Shown: positions 22,295 through 32,400 of the stretch, piece after piece
Layout: each line of letters opens with the position of its first letter
Position numbering within the stretch: the first letter of the stretch is position 1
NCBI GenBank assembly: GCA_947095585.1
Contig: OX352761.1
Span: 58,768,832-58,832,831, forward strand
Reading direction: 5' to 3'
From: Nephrocerus scutellatus
Taxonomy: Eukaryota; Arthropoda; Insecta; Diptera; Pipunculidae
DNA length: 64,000 nt
The notes under the pieces: generated by a model
What the model saw: only the letters and a program-made list of their open reading frames with translations
Told to the model about the DNA's origin: nothing
The model's database searches: none
Made by a program: the position numbers and the translations under genes

Positions 22295-23096
22295 CTAGTT
22301 TCGGAATCCGATAACCCTGCGACTAACATCAGCGAGAAAACGTTCCCGCTTGCAGCAGATATCTCGGAGTTGTGCTACCAAGTTAATTGTGAGATACAGT
22401 ATCTCGTGTCGAATATCCGGTCGAAGATTTCGGGATATGATCTCAACGAGCTCATTTCGCTTAGTGGAGAGTTTAACCGATTGGTCAGGACGGAAATCGA
22501 GTCGAGATACTCATCGAAAGTTTCACGATCCTTTTGTTTCCTCGACCGAATACTCTCCAAAAGAACATAATCTGTGCGATTATCTTTGTATTGCAAACGC
22601 AAGGCTTCGCAAAGTTCGAACCAATTGCACTGTTGCACACTCCGATGATCCGCCAAAACCATTCTCGGGCTTTGCCGTGAAGTAACATGTGAAAGTTATT
22701 ACAAGTAAGTGAAAAGTCTCCGTATAGAGTCTGGTTAGTCAAAACCTGAACTCGATATAAAAATTCGTCAACGGTAAGTCCATCCGTAGTGCCAACAAAA
22801 CGAATTTGCCCCTTTTGTATCAGACTTGTGATGCGGTCCGACTTCCCTAAATCAAGCGAATGACCGGGGATTGACACTTGGTTTGGTGCAACGGTAACGT
22901 TACGAAAATTTTATTGAAAACCTGGATTGGTAAATCCATTCGAAATCATAGATGCGGGACGGTGGTCAATATAATCCAAGCGATTTTGAGCAATGCTCTG
23001 TTGGCTGTAATGGTCTGTCGGGGTTTTAAGCTTCAGGTTTTTTAAGCACTTCTGTATGTTGGAAGTGACAACGTCAGTCAGTTTATTGGTCAGACA
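22295..23096 (-). pseudogene. Gypsy-A block 5: gag capsid
   Basis: Capsid frame 22,485-22,877 and middle frame 22,375-22,662 with the two family frameshifts. Changes near 22,910 break the link to the RING frame that is open in block 4. The segment is otherwise nearly identical to block 4. Confidence 0.82.
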
Positions 23097-23618
23097 TTAC
23101 ATTGTTTCCAACTTGTGTCGTTCCAAGGCGGTGCTTATCAGGATGCTGACTTCATCTGTGGTGACAGGTTTTTCCGTAACCGGAATAGGGCGTATCCCTG
23201 ACATTTGACGATTGTCCTCAAAACAAATATCGCTATCGAGAAGTTTCCTATAGGAATAACGTTTAGGAACGCCCTTGCTCTTCCTGCCTACACTAGTGCT
23301 GCGAGTGGTCATAGTTTTGGGAATAGCTCCCTTTGAAGCAGGTATCCGCTTGCCGAATCGTTTCCTTCCCGCAGTTGCAATTGCAGTTTCCTCAACGACT
23401 ACGTCTATGGGCTTAAGATTCTCGGCCAAGCAAACCGCTTTGCATATAGGGCACTTGTCCGACGTCTTTAAAAATTCTGTGATACACGTATTATGGAAAA
23501 CATGATTGCACGTTGAATGTAGGCTTTCACCTTCGGAGACCAGTTCCGCCTTACACACCTGGCAAATTACGCTTGGATTGAGACGACTCACATCCTCGCT
23601 GCTACGCATGGTAAACAT
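23097..23618 (-). CDS. RING-H2 finger protein of Gypsy-A (block 5, intact ORF)
   Basis: A second intact 173-codon copy. All eight RING-H2 ligands are present at the positions seen in block 4, and differences are few (for example MFTMRSSED at the start). It lies directly behind the leader, primer site and LTR, so if that LTR is still active this is the first ORF on the transcript. The stop is again TAA followed in phase by TGT CTG ACC. Function is inferred from the motif only. Confidence 0.75.
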   Translation of the reverse strand: MFTMRSSEDVSRLNPSVICQVCKAELVSEGESLHSTCNHVFHNTCITEFLKTSDKCPICKAVCLAENLKPIDVVVEETAIATAGRKRFGKRIPASKGAIPKTMTTRSTSVGRKSKGVPKRYSYRKLLDSDICFEDNRQMSGIRPIPVTEKPVTTDEVSILISTALERHKLETM

Positions 23619-25559
23619 ATTTTCAACAAAAGAAACCAGATTTTACGACAACCCAAAGTACCGAACTTTATAATTTCTCAACGCTGAACGAAGTCAAGGG
23701 TTTCAATAATATAATGGGGGGTTTAATGGATAATCCTTCGATGATAAACCCAAAGGAAAGAAACAAAAAAAAATGCAAAAAAAAAATAATACAAAAATTG
23801 ATAACACCAGCCGCAATGCTGCTAAATGAAATAAGGAAAACCAAAGCAGTAGAAAATCAGAGGTATAAAATAAACTTAACTAAAATTCCAAGGATCTTTA
23901 CCTAAGCCTTTATCGAGTAGTAATTTAAATTGTAATTATTTAACTTTCCAGTTCTATAAAGATATGATTTGTAATCTATCTCTAAAGATCAAGGGGTGAA
24001 ATCCCACGCAGCAGAAACCAATTCTCGACAAAAATTATATAATTTCCCAATTTATGCTCAAGGAACAATATTTCCGAAAGTCAATTCGCAAAACTAAAAT
24101 AATTAAATAAATATGACCAACCCAAACTTTGCGAGCTTAACTGCTAATAATTGTACTCTACTGCTAAACCAATGATCATAAATCCACAAAAGTTGAACCA
24201 AAGCAAAACAAGTCGAGATTTAAAAATAAATCTACGCGAAAATTTATTGATTCCTAATTTGTCATTCTGACGGTAATAATAACTGTATTTCTAATCTTAA
24301 AACTCAAATGTTCATCAAAATGTTACTTCCTTCTCCAGACATGGCATCCACGACGGTGGGTATACACTAATAACCCAACATCCAAGCATAGATACTTTAT
24401 ACAAAATAACTAAACGGCATTCTCAAATTGTAGATAGAAATGCCATCTGTGCTCTGGTTTTAACATTCATACTCCGATGAAGGCTAACTAATTCCGAGAG
24501 TTGATTGCATTGAAGTTTACTAAAATCTAATAGTTATCGAATAGCTAGGTTTTCCCTGGTTACCCAAATTCTAAAACAGCTGATTCACTTCATCTCAAGC
24601 GGTAAGATATATACTATCTCTGCAAAACTTGGAAGAACCAGGCCACTATTTAGGTTGAAGCAACCTAAGGTCCTAAAACTATTCCAACTCTTTATACAAG
24701 GAGTTCACCAGTTGATCACTTTCCGGTCCGCTGATTATATGTTGCAATCAGAGGTCTTTCCAGAAAGTCATTGCGTGAAACAATTACAAAGATGATAATA
24801 ACATTGAGTGGAAAAGGACAAAAATGAAATCGATTTCCAGCACGGTGGTGCGATAGGACGCATGCTCTGCCAGCTCTGGTCAGGTCGACCACTCAAAACA
24901 AATCGCCTGCGTTTCCAAGATAAATCAAAAGCGTCCGGGGAACACCGCAGAAATCCAAAAATAAAGATAACGTCGTTAGTGAGAAACTCTTGAACGCTAT
25001 GAAGATGAGACAAGAGTTACAGACAGAGTTCAGTGGTCAAATGAACAGAAACAGGTCCGACTCACTCGCTATTCCATTTGCCCTGACTGTAACTTCCACC
25101 AACTCTACCAACCTAATGCCTTTATGACACTGGTGATACGTTATATGTAAAATAAAATTTAATCGAATGGAAAATCTCGTAAATAAAATATAGGACAGAT
25201 AAGTTTCGCGGACCGTGAAACGTGAACGTGAAATCTTTAAGTCAGTGCATCCGCACTAGCAGAAGTCTGTAATTCCAAAAGGTATCAGTCCACCCCATGA
25301 TCATTGAAAGGCAGAGATCTGGTATGGTAACAAAACCCCACTAAATCCAAGTGTGACAATACTGGGTATCCGTCGGGTATCTTATGAAATCATACATCTT
25401 ACTAACCTGTAATTCACAAGCATCTGCTAATGTACCATACCAAAACAAACAAAGGTAATGTCCTACAGACATGCATATATATATTACTCTACAAAGAAAA
25501 AAAAAATCGAAAAGTGTGAGACCCGAGAAAATCTTGGGATACTGCCAAAACTCCCTCGG
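23619..25559 (-). other. Gypsy-A block 5: long 5' leader
   Basis: About 1.9 kb, AT-rich, with no convincing ORF. It is the more complete version of the leader, keeping about 155 bp (near 24,335-24,490) and about 50 bp (near 25,425-25,470) missing in block 1. Block 1 in turn has about 45 bp near 3,220-3,280 that is lost here. Confidence 0.6.
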
Positions 25560-25577
25560 GCCCCACGTTGGGTGCCA
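25560..25577 (-). promoter_or_regulatory. Primer-binding site, tRNA-Lys(CUU)-like (block 5)
   Basis: Identical to the 4,576-4,593 site and 4 bp from the LTR. Same single mismatch to the tRNA-Lys(CUU) complement. Confidence 0.8.
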
Positions 25578-25581
25578 TTTC

Positions 25582-25875
25582 TGTAATGGTTTTTTTACGG
25601 TGATAGAACGGCCTGTCGACCTTACTCCTGGATGCCCCACAATGGTGCAGCGTGGCGAAAGCTTCACTGCCCCACGTTGGGCATCCTTTCTGTAGAGGTG
25701 GAATAGATGTTGTTTTCTTAGGTACGTTTTACCTAGGAAAGGCTTTGAGGGTTTTCCCTTAGCACCCTCCCTTCTTGGAGATAGCTACATCCCGGTGGCA
25801 CGCCTGGTTACCACTACAAGCTCGTCATGTCGTGGGGTGGGTTCTTGGATGCAGCTTTACTCCGGGTCCATTACA
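25582..25875 (-). repeat. Gypsy-A 5' LTR (block 5), 294 bp
   Basis: TGTAATGG...CCATTACA, 294 bp, near-identical to 4,598-4,891. The shared outer flank shows that the two LTRs are segmental-duplication copies, not the two ends of one element. Confidence 0.7.
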
Positions 25876-26083
25876 AAAAAATTAATATGCGTGCCATTAA
25901 AACGTATAGAAAATAAAAAAAAATAGGAAAGCGAAAAGCAACCTCAGAGGAGGCGCTGGATGGATGGTTAAGTATCATGCTACTGGACGCGGGCAGAAAG
26001 GAGGAGTAGGGACCATATCAATAAGGTAATCCCACGTTCCCCCCTTTCTTTCTTAACCCACCCTTCCATGGGCCTTTGATGGT
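25876..26083. repeat. Segmental duplication copy B, part 1
   Basis: Matches 4,892-5,095 with few differences (a 3-4 base A-run difference and scattered substitutions). It ends at ...GATGGT, where copy A jumps to CACTTAAAAG. Confidence 0.8.
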
Positions 26084-26179
26084 AACAGACCCCCTTGTTG
26101 TATTAACCCACCATCGAACTTGGTACTACCTGTGCTGGAGGGAAAAGAAAATGAATCTACACACTCATTTTCGGTAATT
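26084..26179. other. Host flank left of Gypsy-B
   Basis: Short non-coding flank present only in copy B. It ends with AATT, the probable 4-bp target duplication of Gypsy-B. Confidence 0.5.
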
Positions 26180-26269
26180 TGTAACGAAGTGTTTTGCTAC
26201 AGCACAAACACTTCGTCACAAACCATACGATTAACATACTACGCTAATATACAAGTTTAGCACTACATC

Positions 26270-26362
26270 TGACATGGAGCTTAGTAGCGCCATGGAGATA
26301 CTCCAAACCGCCGATCCAAGGTACGTGGGTTCAAATCCCCGTACGAGCAAAACTTTTTTTCA
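26270..26362 (+). other. tRNA-like module 1 in the LTR (B-box and poly-T)
   Basis: Contains TAGTAGCGCCATGG, like a pol III A box, and GGGTTCAAATCCCCG, which holds a perfect B-box consensus (GGTTCRANTCC) within a T-arm-like stem TACG/CGTA. It is followed by a T7 run, a possible pol III terminator. The anticodon arm is not convincing, so this is a tRNA-derived or SINE-like sequence and not a tRNA gene. The same module is at about 33,962-34,054. Confidence 0.5.
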
Positions 26363-26435
26363 TAGAAATTAATTTTCGAATTAATTTCTATAAAGGCATA
26401 TTGCCGTCGCCTACCACATAGAACCCAATAGCACA

Positions 26436-26512
26436 TAGCATGAGCGATTGGCCGGAAAGTCAACATGCCCGAGATCAAATCCCAGGCGAGGGAAAACATT
26501 TTTTTTCATAAA
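26436..26512 (+). other. tRNA-like module 2 in the LTR
   Basis: GAGCGATTGGCCGG (A-box-like) and GAGATCAAATCCCAGG (B-box-like, GATCAAATCC), followed by a T8 run. It repeats the layout of module 1 about 165 bp downstream. A weaker third unit (TTAGCGCCACGG ... AGGTTCAAGGG ... T7) lies at 26,573-26,661. Confidence 0.42.
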
Positions 26513-26934
26513 AACCTCGCGAACATCAAGGTTCATGTACACCAATCGCTCGGCCAAAAATATATCCGATATTAGCGCCACGGATAAGTCTCCAGCCAAG
26601 ATACCGACCGAACACGAAATCACAGGTTCAAGGGTGAGGGCATTCGGGCATTTGTTTTTTTGACAAAACGAAGGGGAGAATGATATCATTATATAATAGC
26701 AACAAATTATATTTTCCGAAATCAGCGCCAATATAATTCCCCATCGGTCATCAAAAATACAATCGTATCAAGACCGCCACGAACCACTGAAGTCGTGGTG
26801 GAGTAACCCTGACCGAAGTTTATTGCCAAGGCCATTTATTCGCACCACAAGGAACTCTGTTCCAATTTCTGCACTCTTCACCGAGAGCACCAGGGACAAT
26901 TCTGTCCGATAAATTCCGTCACTCTTCCAGTGCG

Positions 26935-27475
26935 TTACCGTCCGAGTTAGAGGGAAACACTAGGGGCACGCCGCTCGTTAGACGGGGCCACTACTGTCTC
27001 ATCTCCCAACTTGTTTGACTCAAACTTACCGTCCGAGTTGGAAGGAAACACTAGGGGCACGCCGCTCGTTTGACGGGGCCACTACTGTCTCATCCCCCAA
27101 CTTGTTTGACTCAAACTTACCGTCCGAGTTGGAAGGAAACACTAGGGGCACGCCGCTCGTTAGACGGGGCCACTACTGTCTCATCTCCCAACTTGTTTGA
27201 CTCAAACTTACCGTCCGAGTTGGAAGGAAACACTAGGGGCACGCCGCTCGTTAGACGGGGCCACTACTGTCTCATCCCCCAACTTGTTTGACTCAAACTT
27301 ACCGTCCGAGTTGGAAGGAAACACTAGGGGCACGCCGCTCGTTAGACGGGGCCACTACTGTCTCATCTCCCAACTTGTTTGACTCAAACTTACCGTCCAA
27401 GTCCAGAGATAACGCTAGGGGCACGCCGCTCGTTAGACGGGGCCGCTACTGCTATATCTGCCACTTGTGTGACTA
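26935..27475 (+). repeat. 91-bp tandem repeat in the Gypsy-B 5' LTR
   Basis: Six units starting at about 26,935, 27,026, 27,117, 27,208, 27,299 and 27,390. Each begins TTACCGTCCGAGTT and contains GGGGCACGCCGCTCGTTAGA. The last unit is diverged and truncated. The 3' LTR has the same number of units. Confidence 0.88.
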
Positions 27476-27869
27476 ACCGTAATTTCACAACTCGGTAGCC
27501 TGGTCGTCACCAAGCTTCTCCCGTGTGCCTTCCGATAAGGCTAGTTGTCCATCAAAAGCGGTACGAGTGACACGCCACTCATACCCACCCCCCCCAGTTT
27601 AGCGTCGAAATATAGAGCGCTATATCTCACGTGCTGAGGTTCACGCCTCCGCTCCGTTACCCCCTCCCGTAGCACCGACCTACCGACCGATACCGACCGA
27701 CGCCACGAGTTGGCCAAATAACGACCGTAGAGTAAGGTATAATAAGTAGTTTTAAGTATAGAATAAATAAATTGTATGAACCGAAACCTCAATCTTTAAT
27801 TTGTAACAACCCACCGCATGAACCCTGGGTGACCGGCGAGCGTCACCCGAGCGAAACTCGTTACAAATT

Positions 27870-27887
27870 TGGCGCCCGAGCAGGGAC
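27870..27887 (+). promoter_or_regulatory. Primer-binding site, tRNA-Lys(UUU)-like
   Basis: TGGCGCCCGAGCAGGGAC, 4 bp after the LTR end. It matches the complement of a tRNA-Lys(UUU) 3' end, one base from the well-known lentiviral tRNA-Lys3 site. Gypsy-D uses the same sequence. Confidence 0.85.
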
Positions 27888-28111
27888 ACTTTTTCGTCCA
27901 CATCCTTCCACCGACCGCCCGTAGCATATAATATATCAGCAGCAACGCGTGTTGGTAACAAATTAACTCTAATTTGTAGTAGTAGTAGCAAAAGTAAGAG
28001 CTTAAAGTGGTGAAAGCGTCACCCAAAGATAAATTCTTGGCCACCAAACGGCGAGTGGTCAAATCAAAAGACAACATTTTTTTTTATATAAGAAGAAAAC
28101 TGTACGTAGCA

Positions 28112-29458
28112 ATGGCCAGCGAAGGAACCAGTTTAAACGCTAGCGAAATCTATCTGCTGAAGAAAGACGAACTTGTGGTGGAACTGACACAACGTGGTAT
28201 GGACAGCACAGGTACCGTAGACGAGCTGCGGAAACGACTATCCGGCAGCATCCGTAAACACAAGTCGTGTGAAGACCTGACCGCCTCCGTAACCCCCGCT
28301 AAATACGAAGGCCACCAAGTAAAACCGCCGACTATACCAACAATATCGCTTTCTCCGATGGAAGCAAATCGACCAGTCGATAAGGCTCCAATCACCGTCT
28401 ATCGTATATCCGACGCTGAGGTGATGGACAAAGTACGCCGGTGGAACGTACGGTATGATGGTTCTGGTAGCCCACTCGAATTTCTGGAGCGAGTGGAAGA
28501 ACTAGCTGAGTGCTACCAGGTCCCACTCGACCGCATCGTCCGCACACTACCAGAGTTACTCAAAGCAACCGCTCTAACCTGGTATCGAAATAATAAGGAA
28601 CTCCTGGGTACTTGGTACGAGTTCAGCACCGAACTGCGGAAGTTCTTCCTCCCCTACCGATTCTCCACTCATCTCCGTGACCAAATACGGAATCGAACAC
28701 AAACATCGAAACAGAAGGGAAAGGAATTTATCACAGCAATACAGGCCTTAATGAGATGGCAGACAACATTCACACCCGAAGAAAAACTTGACCAAATTTA
28801 CGACAATCTCCGTCCTGAGTACCGCCACTATGTGAAAAGGCGAGAGTTTTCCACACTACCGGAACTCACCGCACTGGTCGAAGAGTTCGAACACCTGCAA
28901 AGTGAATCCCCGGCTATTCGACCAAACATACCGATGTCAAGACCCGCATTCCGACCAGCCCCCGCGCCCTACCGGCAAGCCACGCCACAGTACCGCCCAG
29001 CCGCACCGCTGCCTCAGTCGACCCTCACGGCCTACCAACCCCAAGGACAGACCGCCCGACCAACCGATGCCTCATACCGCCCAAATGCGCCGCTGCACCA
29101 AGCGACCATCCAGGCATACCACCCAACGATGCACCCGACAGAGGCAATATATCACCAAACCACACCGCCCCACCAAAAGGCAGTACATGCCTACCAGCCG
29201 CAACTACAGACCGCCCGGCCAAATGACGTCCCCACCATCGGTAGACCACCAGAACCGTATCCAGCCTCAACACTGCCCGATCCCGAGTACAACCGCCGAA
29301 CCTGCTGCTGGACCTGTGGCCAGCCAGGACATCAACGACGAGCCTGCCAAAACCGACGAATATTCTGCTCGTACTGCGGAACCAACGGAGTACAAAGCCG
29401 ACACTGTCGATGCTTAGCGGGAAACGCCACCGGGCTGTCCAAGGCAGTGAGACGTTAG
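28112..29458 (+). CDS. Gypsy-B gag (SAP-like N-terminus, capsid, zinc knuckles)
   Basis: A 448-codon gag. ATG at 28,112 is in good context (GCAATGG); an upstream GTG in the same frame is not a plausible start. Residues about 10-45 (LLKKDELVVELTQRGMDSTG, then ELRKRL) match the SAP DNA-binding motif. Capsid at about 110-255 shows the retrotrans_gag pattern (VRYDGSG, ALTWYRNN, FFLPYRF). A Pro/Gln/Thr-rich linker follows (about 270-390). The nucleocapsid has one canonical knuckle (CWTCGQPGHQRRAC) and a second lacking His (CSYCGTNGVQSRHC). Gag overlaps pol, which is in the -1 frame. Confidence 0.88.
   Translation: MASEGTSLNASEIYLLKKDELVVELTQRGMDSTGTVDELRKRLSGSIRKHKSCEDLTASVTPAKYEGHQVKPPTIPTISLSPMEANRPVDKAPITVYRISDAEVMDKVRRWNVRYDGSGSPLEFLERVEELAECYQVPLDRIVRTLPELLKATALTWYRNNKELLGTWYEFSTELRKFFLPYRFSTHLRDQIRNRTQTSKQKGKEFITAIQALMRWQTTFTPEEKLDQIYDNLRPEYRHYVKRREFSTLPELTALVEEFEHLQSESPAIRPNIPMSRPAFRPAPAPYRQATPQYRPAAPLPQSTLTAYQPQGQTARPTDASYRPNAPLHQATIQAYHPTMHPTEAIYHQTTPPHQKAVHAYQPQLQTARPNDVPTIGRPPEPYPASTLPDPEYNRRTCCWTCGQPGHQRRACQNRRIFCSYCGTNGVQSRHCRCLAGNATGLSKAVRR
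29419..29425 (+). promoter_or_regulatory. Programmed -1 frameshift heptamer GGGAAAC
   Basis: In the gag frame the heptamer sits as G GGA AAC, the exact X XXY YYZ arrangement for tandem slippage. After slipping -1 the next codons read RHRAVQGSE, the observed start of pol. It lies just after the second zinc knuckle and about 33 bases before the gag stop, the expected position. Confidence 0.8.
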
Positions 29459-32400
29459 ACGCCCCCGATACCGCTACCCCTAGTCTCACCTCATACACTC
29501 TACCAATCGAATTTTGCCACCAACCATACAACGCAGTGATTGATACCGGGGCAGGCAGATCCTGCATAGGCAAAGACATCAGAAGTATTTGCATAGCCGC
29601 CAACATACCGGCCCATCCAATCGAAATCACGTTCTCGCTAGCGGACAAGTCCACCGTCACCGCCCACCAAGCATACACACTTGCCATACGATGGGGAAAG
29701 TGGACGTTCAACGAAGAATTTGTCTATATACCAAATCTGACGGACAATTTCCTCATCGGTACAGATTTCCTAGCGAAACATGGTTTTACAATAAATAGAG
29801 GGAATGCGATTATAACCGCCCAAAGCGAGCCAACACCACCGACACTGCGAAATTTGTCAACCGAGGCAGAGATACTAAAAAGACTACTAGCCGAAGAACT
29901 ACCTACCTTCGAGCGGCTCGCAGGATTAACCACCGTCACCGAACACGAGATCCGGTTGAAGCACCACCGACCGTTCAAGCACAGATACATGACCAGAAAC
30001 CCAGCAATGCAGGCAATCATTAACGCCGAAATTGATCAATTGCTTGCGGAAGGGAAGATAGAACCATCCCGAAGCCCATACAGCTCACCTATCGTACTGG
30101 TACGAAAGAAGCAAGGCACGTGGAGGTTGTGCGTGGATTACCGCCAACTGAACGAAATATCCATAAAAGATGCATACCGCCTACCCCAGATACAACACAT
30201 ACTGGACAAGTTTAAATGAGCCAAATACATATCGACCATTGACCTAAAGCAAGGAAACTGGCAAATACCTCTCCAACCAAACAGTCGGCCATACACCGCC
30301 TTTACCGTCCCGGGCCGAGGTTTGTTTCAATGGAAGGTAATGCCATTTGGACTGCACTCTGCGCCTGCCACTTTCCAGCGCCTGCTCGATCAAATTATTA
30401 GCCCCGAATTAGAGCCCTTTGCATTCGCATACCTAGATGACATCATAGTGATTGGTCGCACTTTCTCCGAACACACTACCGCACTAAAGAAGGTATTCCG
30501 TCGGCTAAAACAGGCCCAATTAAAGATAAACCCAGACAATGCGAATTTGGCCGTTCCGAGATGCGATATCTAGGGCATATGGTGAACCAAGAGGGAATCC
30601 ACACAGACCCAAGCAAGGTAGAGGCAATCCGCAACCTAATGCCACCCCGAAACATTAAGGAATTACGCAGAATACTTGGGATCGCCTCATGGTACCGAAG
30701 GTTCGTACCAAACTTCTCAACCGTAGCCGCTCCATTAACACGTTTACTAAAGAAAACCCAGAAGTGGGTATGGCAAACCGCTCAGGAAGAAGCATTTAAG
30801 TTATTGAAGCAAAAGCTAACGGAAGCCCCCATCCTTGCCTGCCCAGACTTTACCAAGCCGTTCCTCCTCCAAACAGACGCCAGCGCCGAAGGATTAGGCG
30901 CCGTACTATCCCAGACGATCGAAACTCAAGAGAGGGTAATTGCATACGCAAGCCGCACATTAACCGACGCCGAACGGAATTATTCGGTCACCGAAAAAGA
31001 ATGTCTCGCCGTCGTCTGGGGAATCCGGAAAATGAGGCCCTACTTAGAGGGATACCATTTCATCGTACACACCGATCACCGTTCGTTAAAATGGCTAAAC
31101 AATTTGGAGAATCCATCTGGTCGCCTAGCCCGTTGGGCAATAGAGTTGCAACAATTCGATTTTGATATCTGCTACCGGAAGGGTGCACTAAACACCGTCG
31201 CTGACGTACTCTCCAGACATCCCACCAAAGAGTCACCAGTGCGGCTATTGCTGCCCATCACCGCAACTTGCCCGTGGTATGAAGGAAAATTACAACTGGT
31301 AAAGAAGAACCCCGAGGATAACCCAGAGTACCAAATAACCGAGGATACCCTGTACCGACACATTTACAACCCGACTTGCTACACGGAAACCACCGCATCT
31401 GCATGGAAGATATGCGTACCAAAGCCCCTACGCAGGCAGATATTACACGAAAACCACACAGCCGTAACCGCCGGCCACATCGGCATAGCAAAAACCATCG
31501 CACGAATCGCCCAAACCTATTACTGGCCAGGGTTATTCAGAGATGTCGCCCGCTTCGTCCGCAGTTGCCCTATTTGTATGGAGTACAAATCCCCTGCCAG
31601 GAAACCTGCCGGCCAGATGCACCGAACCGCAAATTCGCACCCATGGGAAATAGTATGTTCCGATTTTATCGGACCACTGCCTCGATCAACAAAAGGAAAT
31701 ACGATGATTCTGGTTTTCCACGATAAATTTACGAAATGGACCGAATTTGTGGCCCTGCGAGATGCAACCACCCCAGCCCTGATCAAAGGATTTCGGGAAC
31801 GCATACTAAGCCGCTACGGATGCCCGAAGCAATTAATCACCGACAACGGAACACAATACCGAAGCAAGCCCTTTCAAAGTCTACTGGCAGAACTCAACAT
31901 AGAGCAAAGGCTTACCCCACCCTACACCCCGCAAGCAAATCCGACCGAGCGCATGAATAGGGTAATCAAAACCATGGTAGCCCAGTACGTACAAAAGGAC
32001 CACCGGAAGTGGGACGAGTACTTACCCGAACTAATGCTAGCGATAAACACAAGTCAACACGAAACTACGGGGTACTCGGCGGCCTACCTAAATTACGGCC
32101 GAGAGCTCCGCTTACCCACCACCCCCACAATCAGCCTAAACACCGAACCCAACACAGCCGAACGAATAAGCAAATTATACGATGCCTTCACCCTGGTCCA
32201 GCTCAACGCCGCCAAAGCGTTCACCAAACAAAAACACTACTACGACCTACGGCGACGCCCATGGACCCGTCAGGTAGGAGAACTGGTATACTACCGCCAC
32301 CGCCCCCTCTCGTCCGCAGCCAACCAATTCTCCGCCAAATTAGCCCCAAGATTTATGGGACCATACTTAATAAAAAAGCAACTCTCACCAGTAATCTATA

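Larger units (their letters stand above)
7300..25875 (-). repeat. LTR-less tandem array of Gypsy-A internal regions (blocks 2-5)
   Basis: Four blocks, all on the minus strand, each running from integrase (left) towards gag/RING (right): about 7,300-9,270; 9,271-15,133; 15,134-19,489; 19,490-25,875. At about 15,133 and 19,490 the sequence just upstream of the RING start (ACAAAAGAAG) runs straight into the integrase C-terminus (TTTTTCCC) with no LTR. The 9,270 junction joins the protease spacer to integrase. Only the right end keeps leader, primer site and LTR. Blocks 4 and 5 are the closest pair: they share an 11-bp protease deletion and the same small deletion in RT. Confidence 0.82.
26180..27865 (+). 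repeat. Gypsy-B 5' LTR
   Basis: A 1,686-bp LTR. It contains tRNA-like modules (26,270-26,660), a 91-bp tandem repeat (26,935-27,475), a TATA-like GGTATAATAAG near 27,737 and AATAAA near 27,768, so U3, R and U5 are plausible in that order. Close to the 3' end GTAACAACCC and ACTCGTTACA form part of a stem. Confidence 0.9.

Noticed and set aside
26278..26350. A true tRNA gene in the Gypsy-B LTR
   Set aside because: B box and T-arm-like stem are present, but the acceptor and anticodon arms do not pair properly; described as tRNA-like only.
26935..27475. CRISPR-like array in the LTR tandem repeats
   Set aside because: Units are contiguous 91-bp repeats without unique spacers, in a eukaryotic retrotransposon LTR.
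27015..27476. Overlapping plus-strand ORFs reading TQTYRPSWKETLGARRS repeatedly
   Set aside because: Artefact of the 91-bp repeat (not a multiple of 3), so frames rotate; no start context or domain.
28902..29417. Plus-strand 171-codon ORF inside Gypsy-B gag
   Set aside because: Frame shadow of the Pro-rich linker; neither the gag nor the pol frame.
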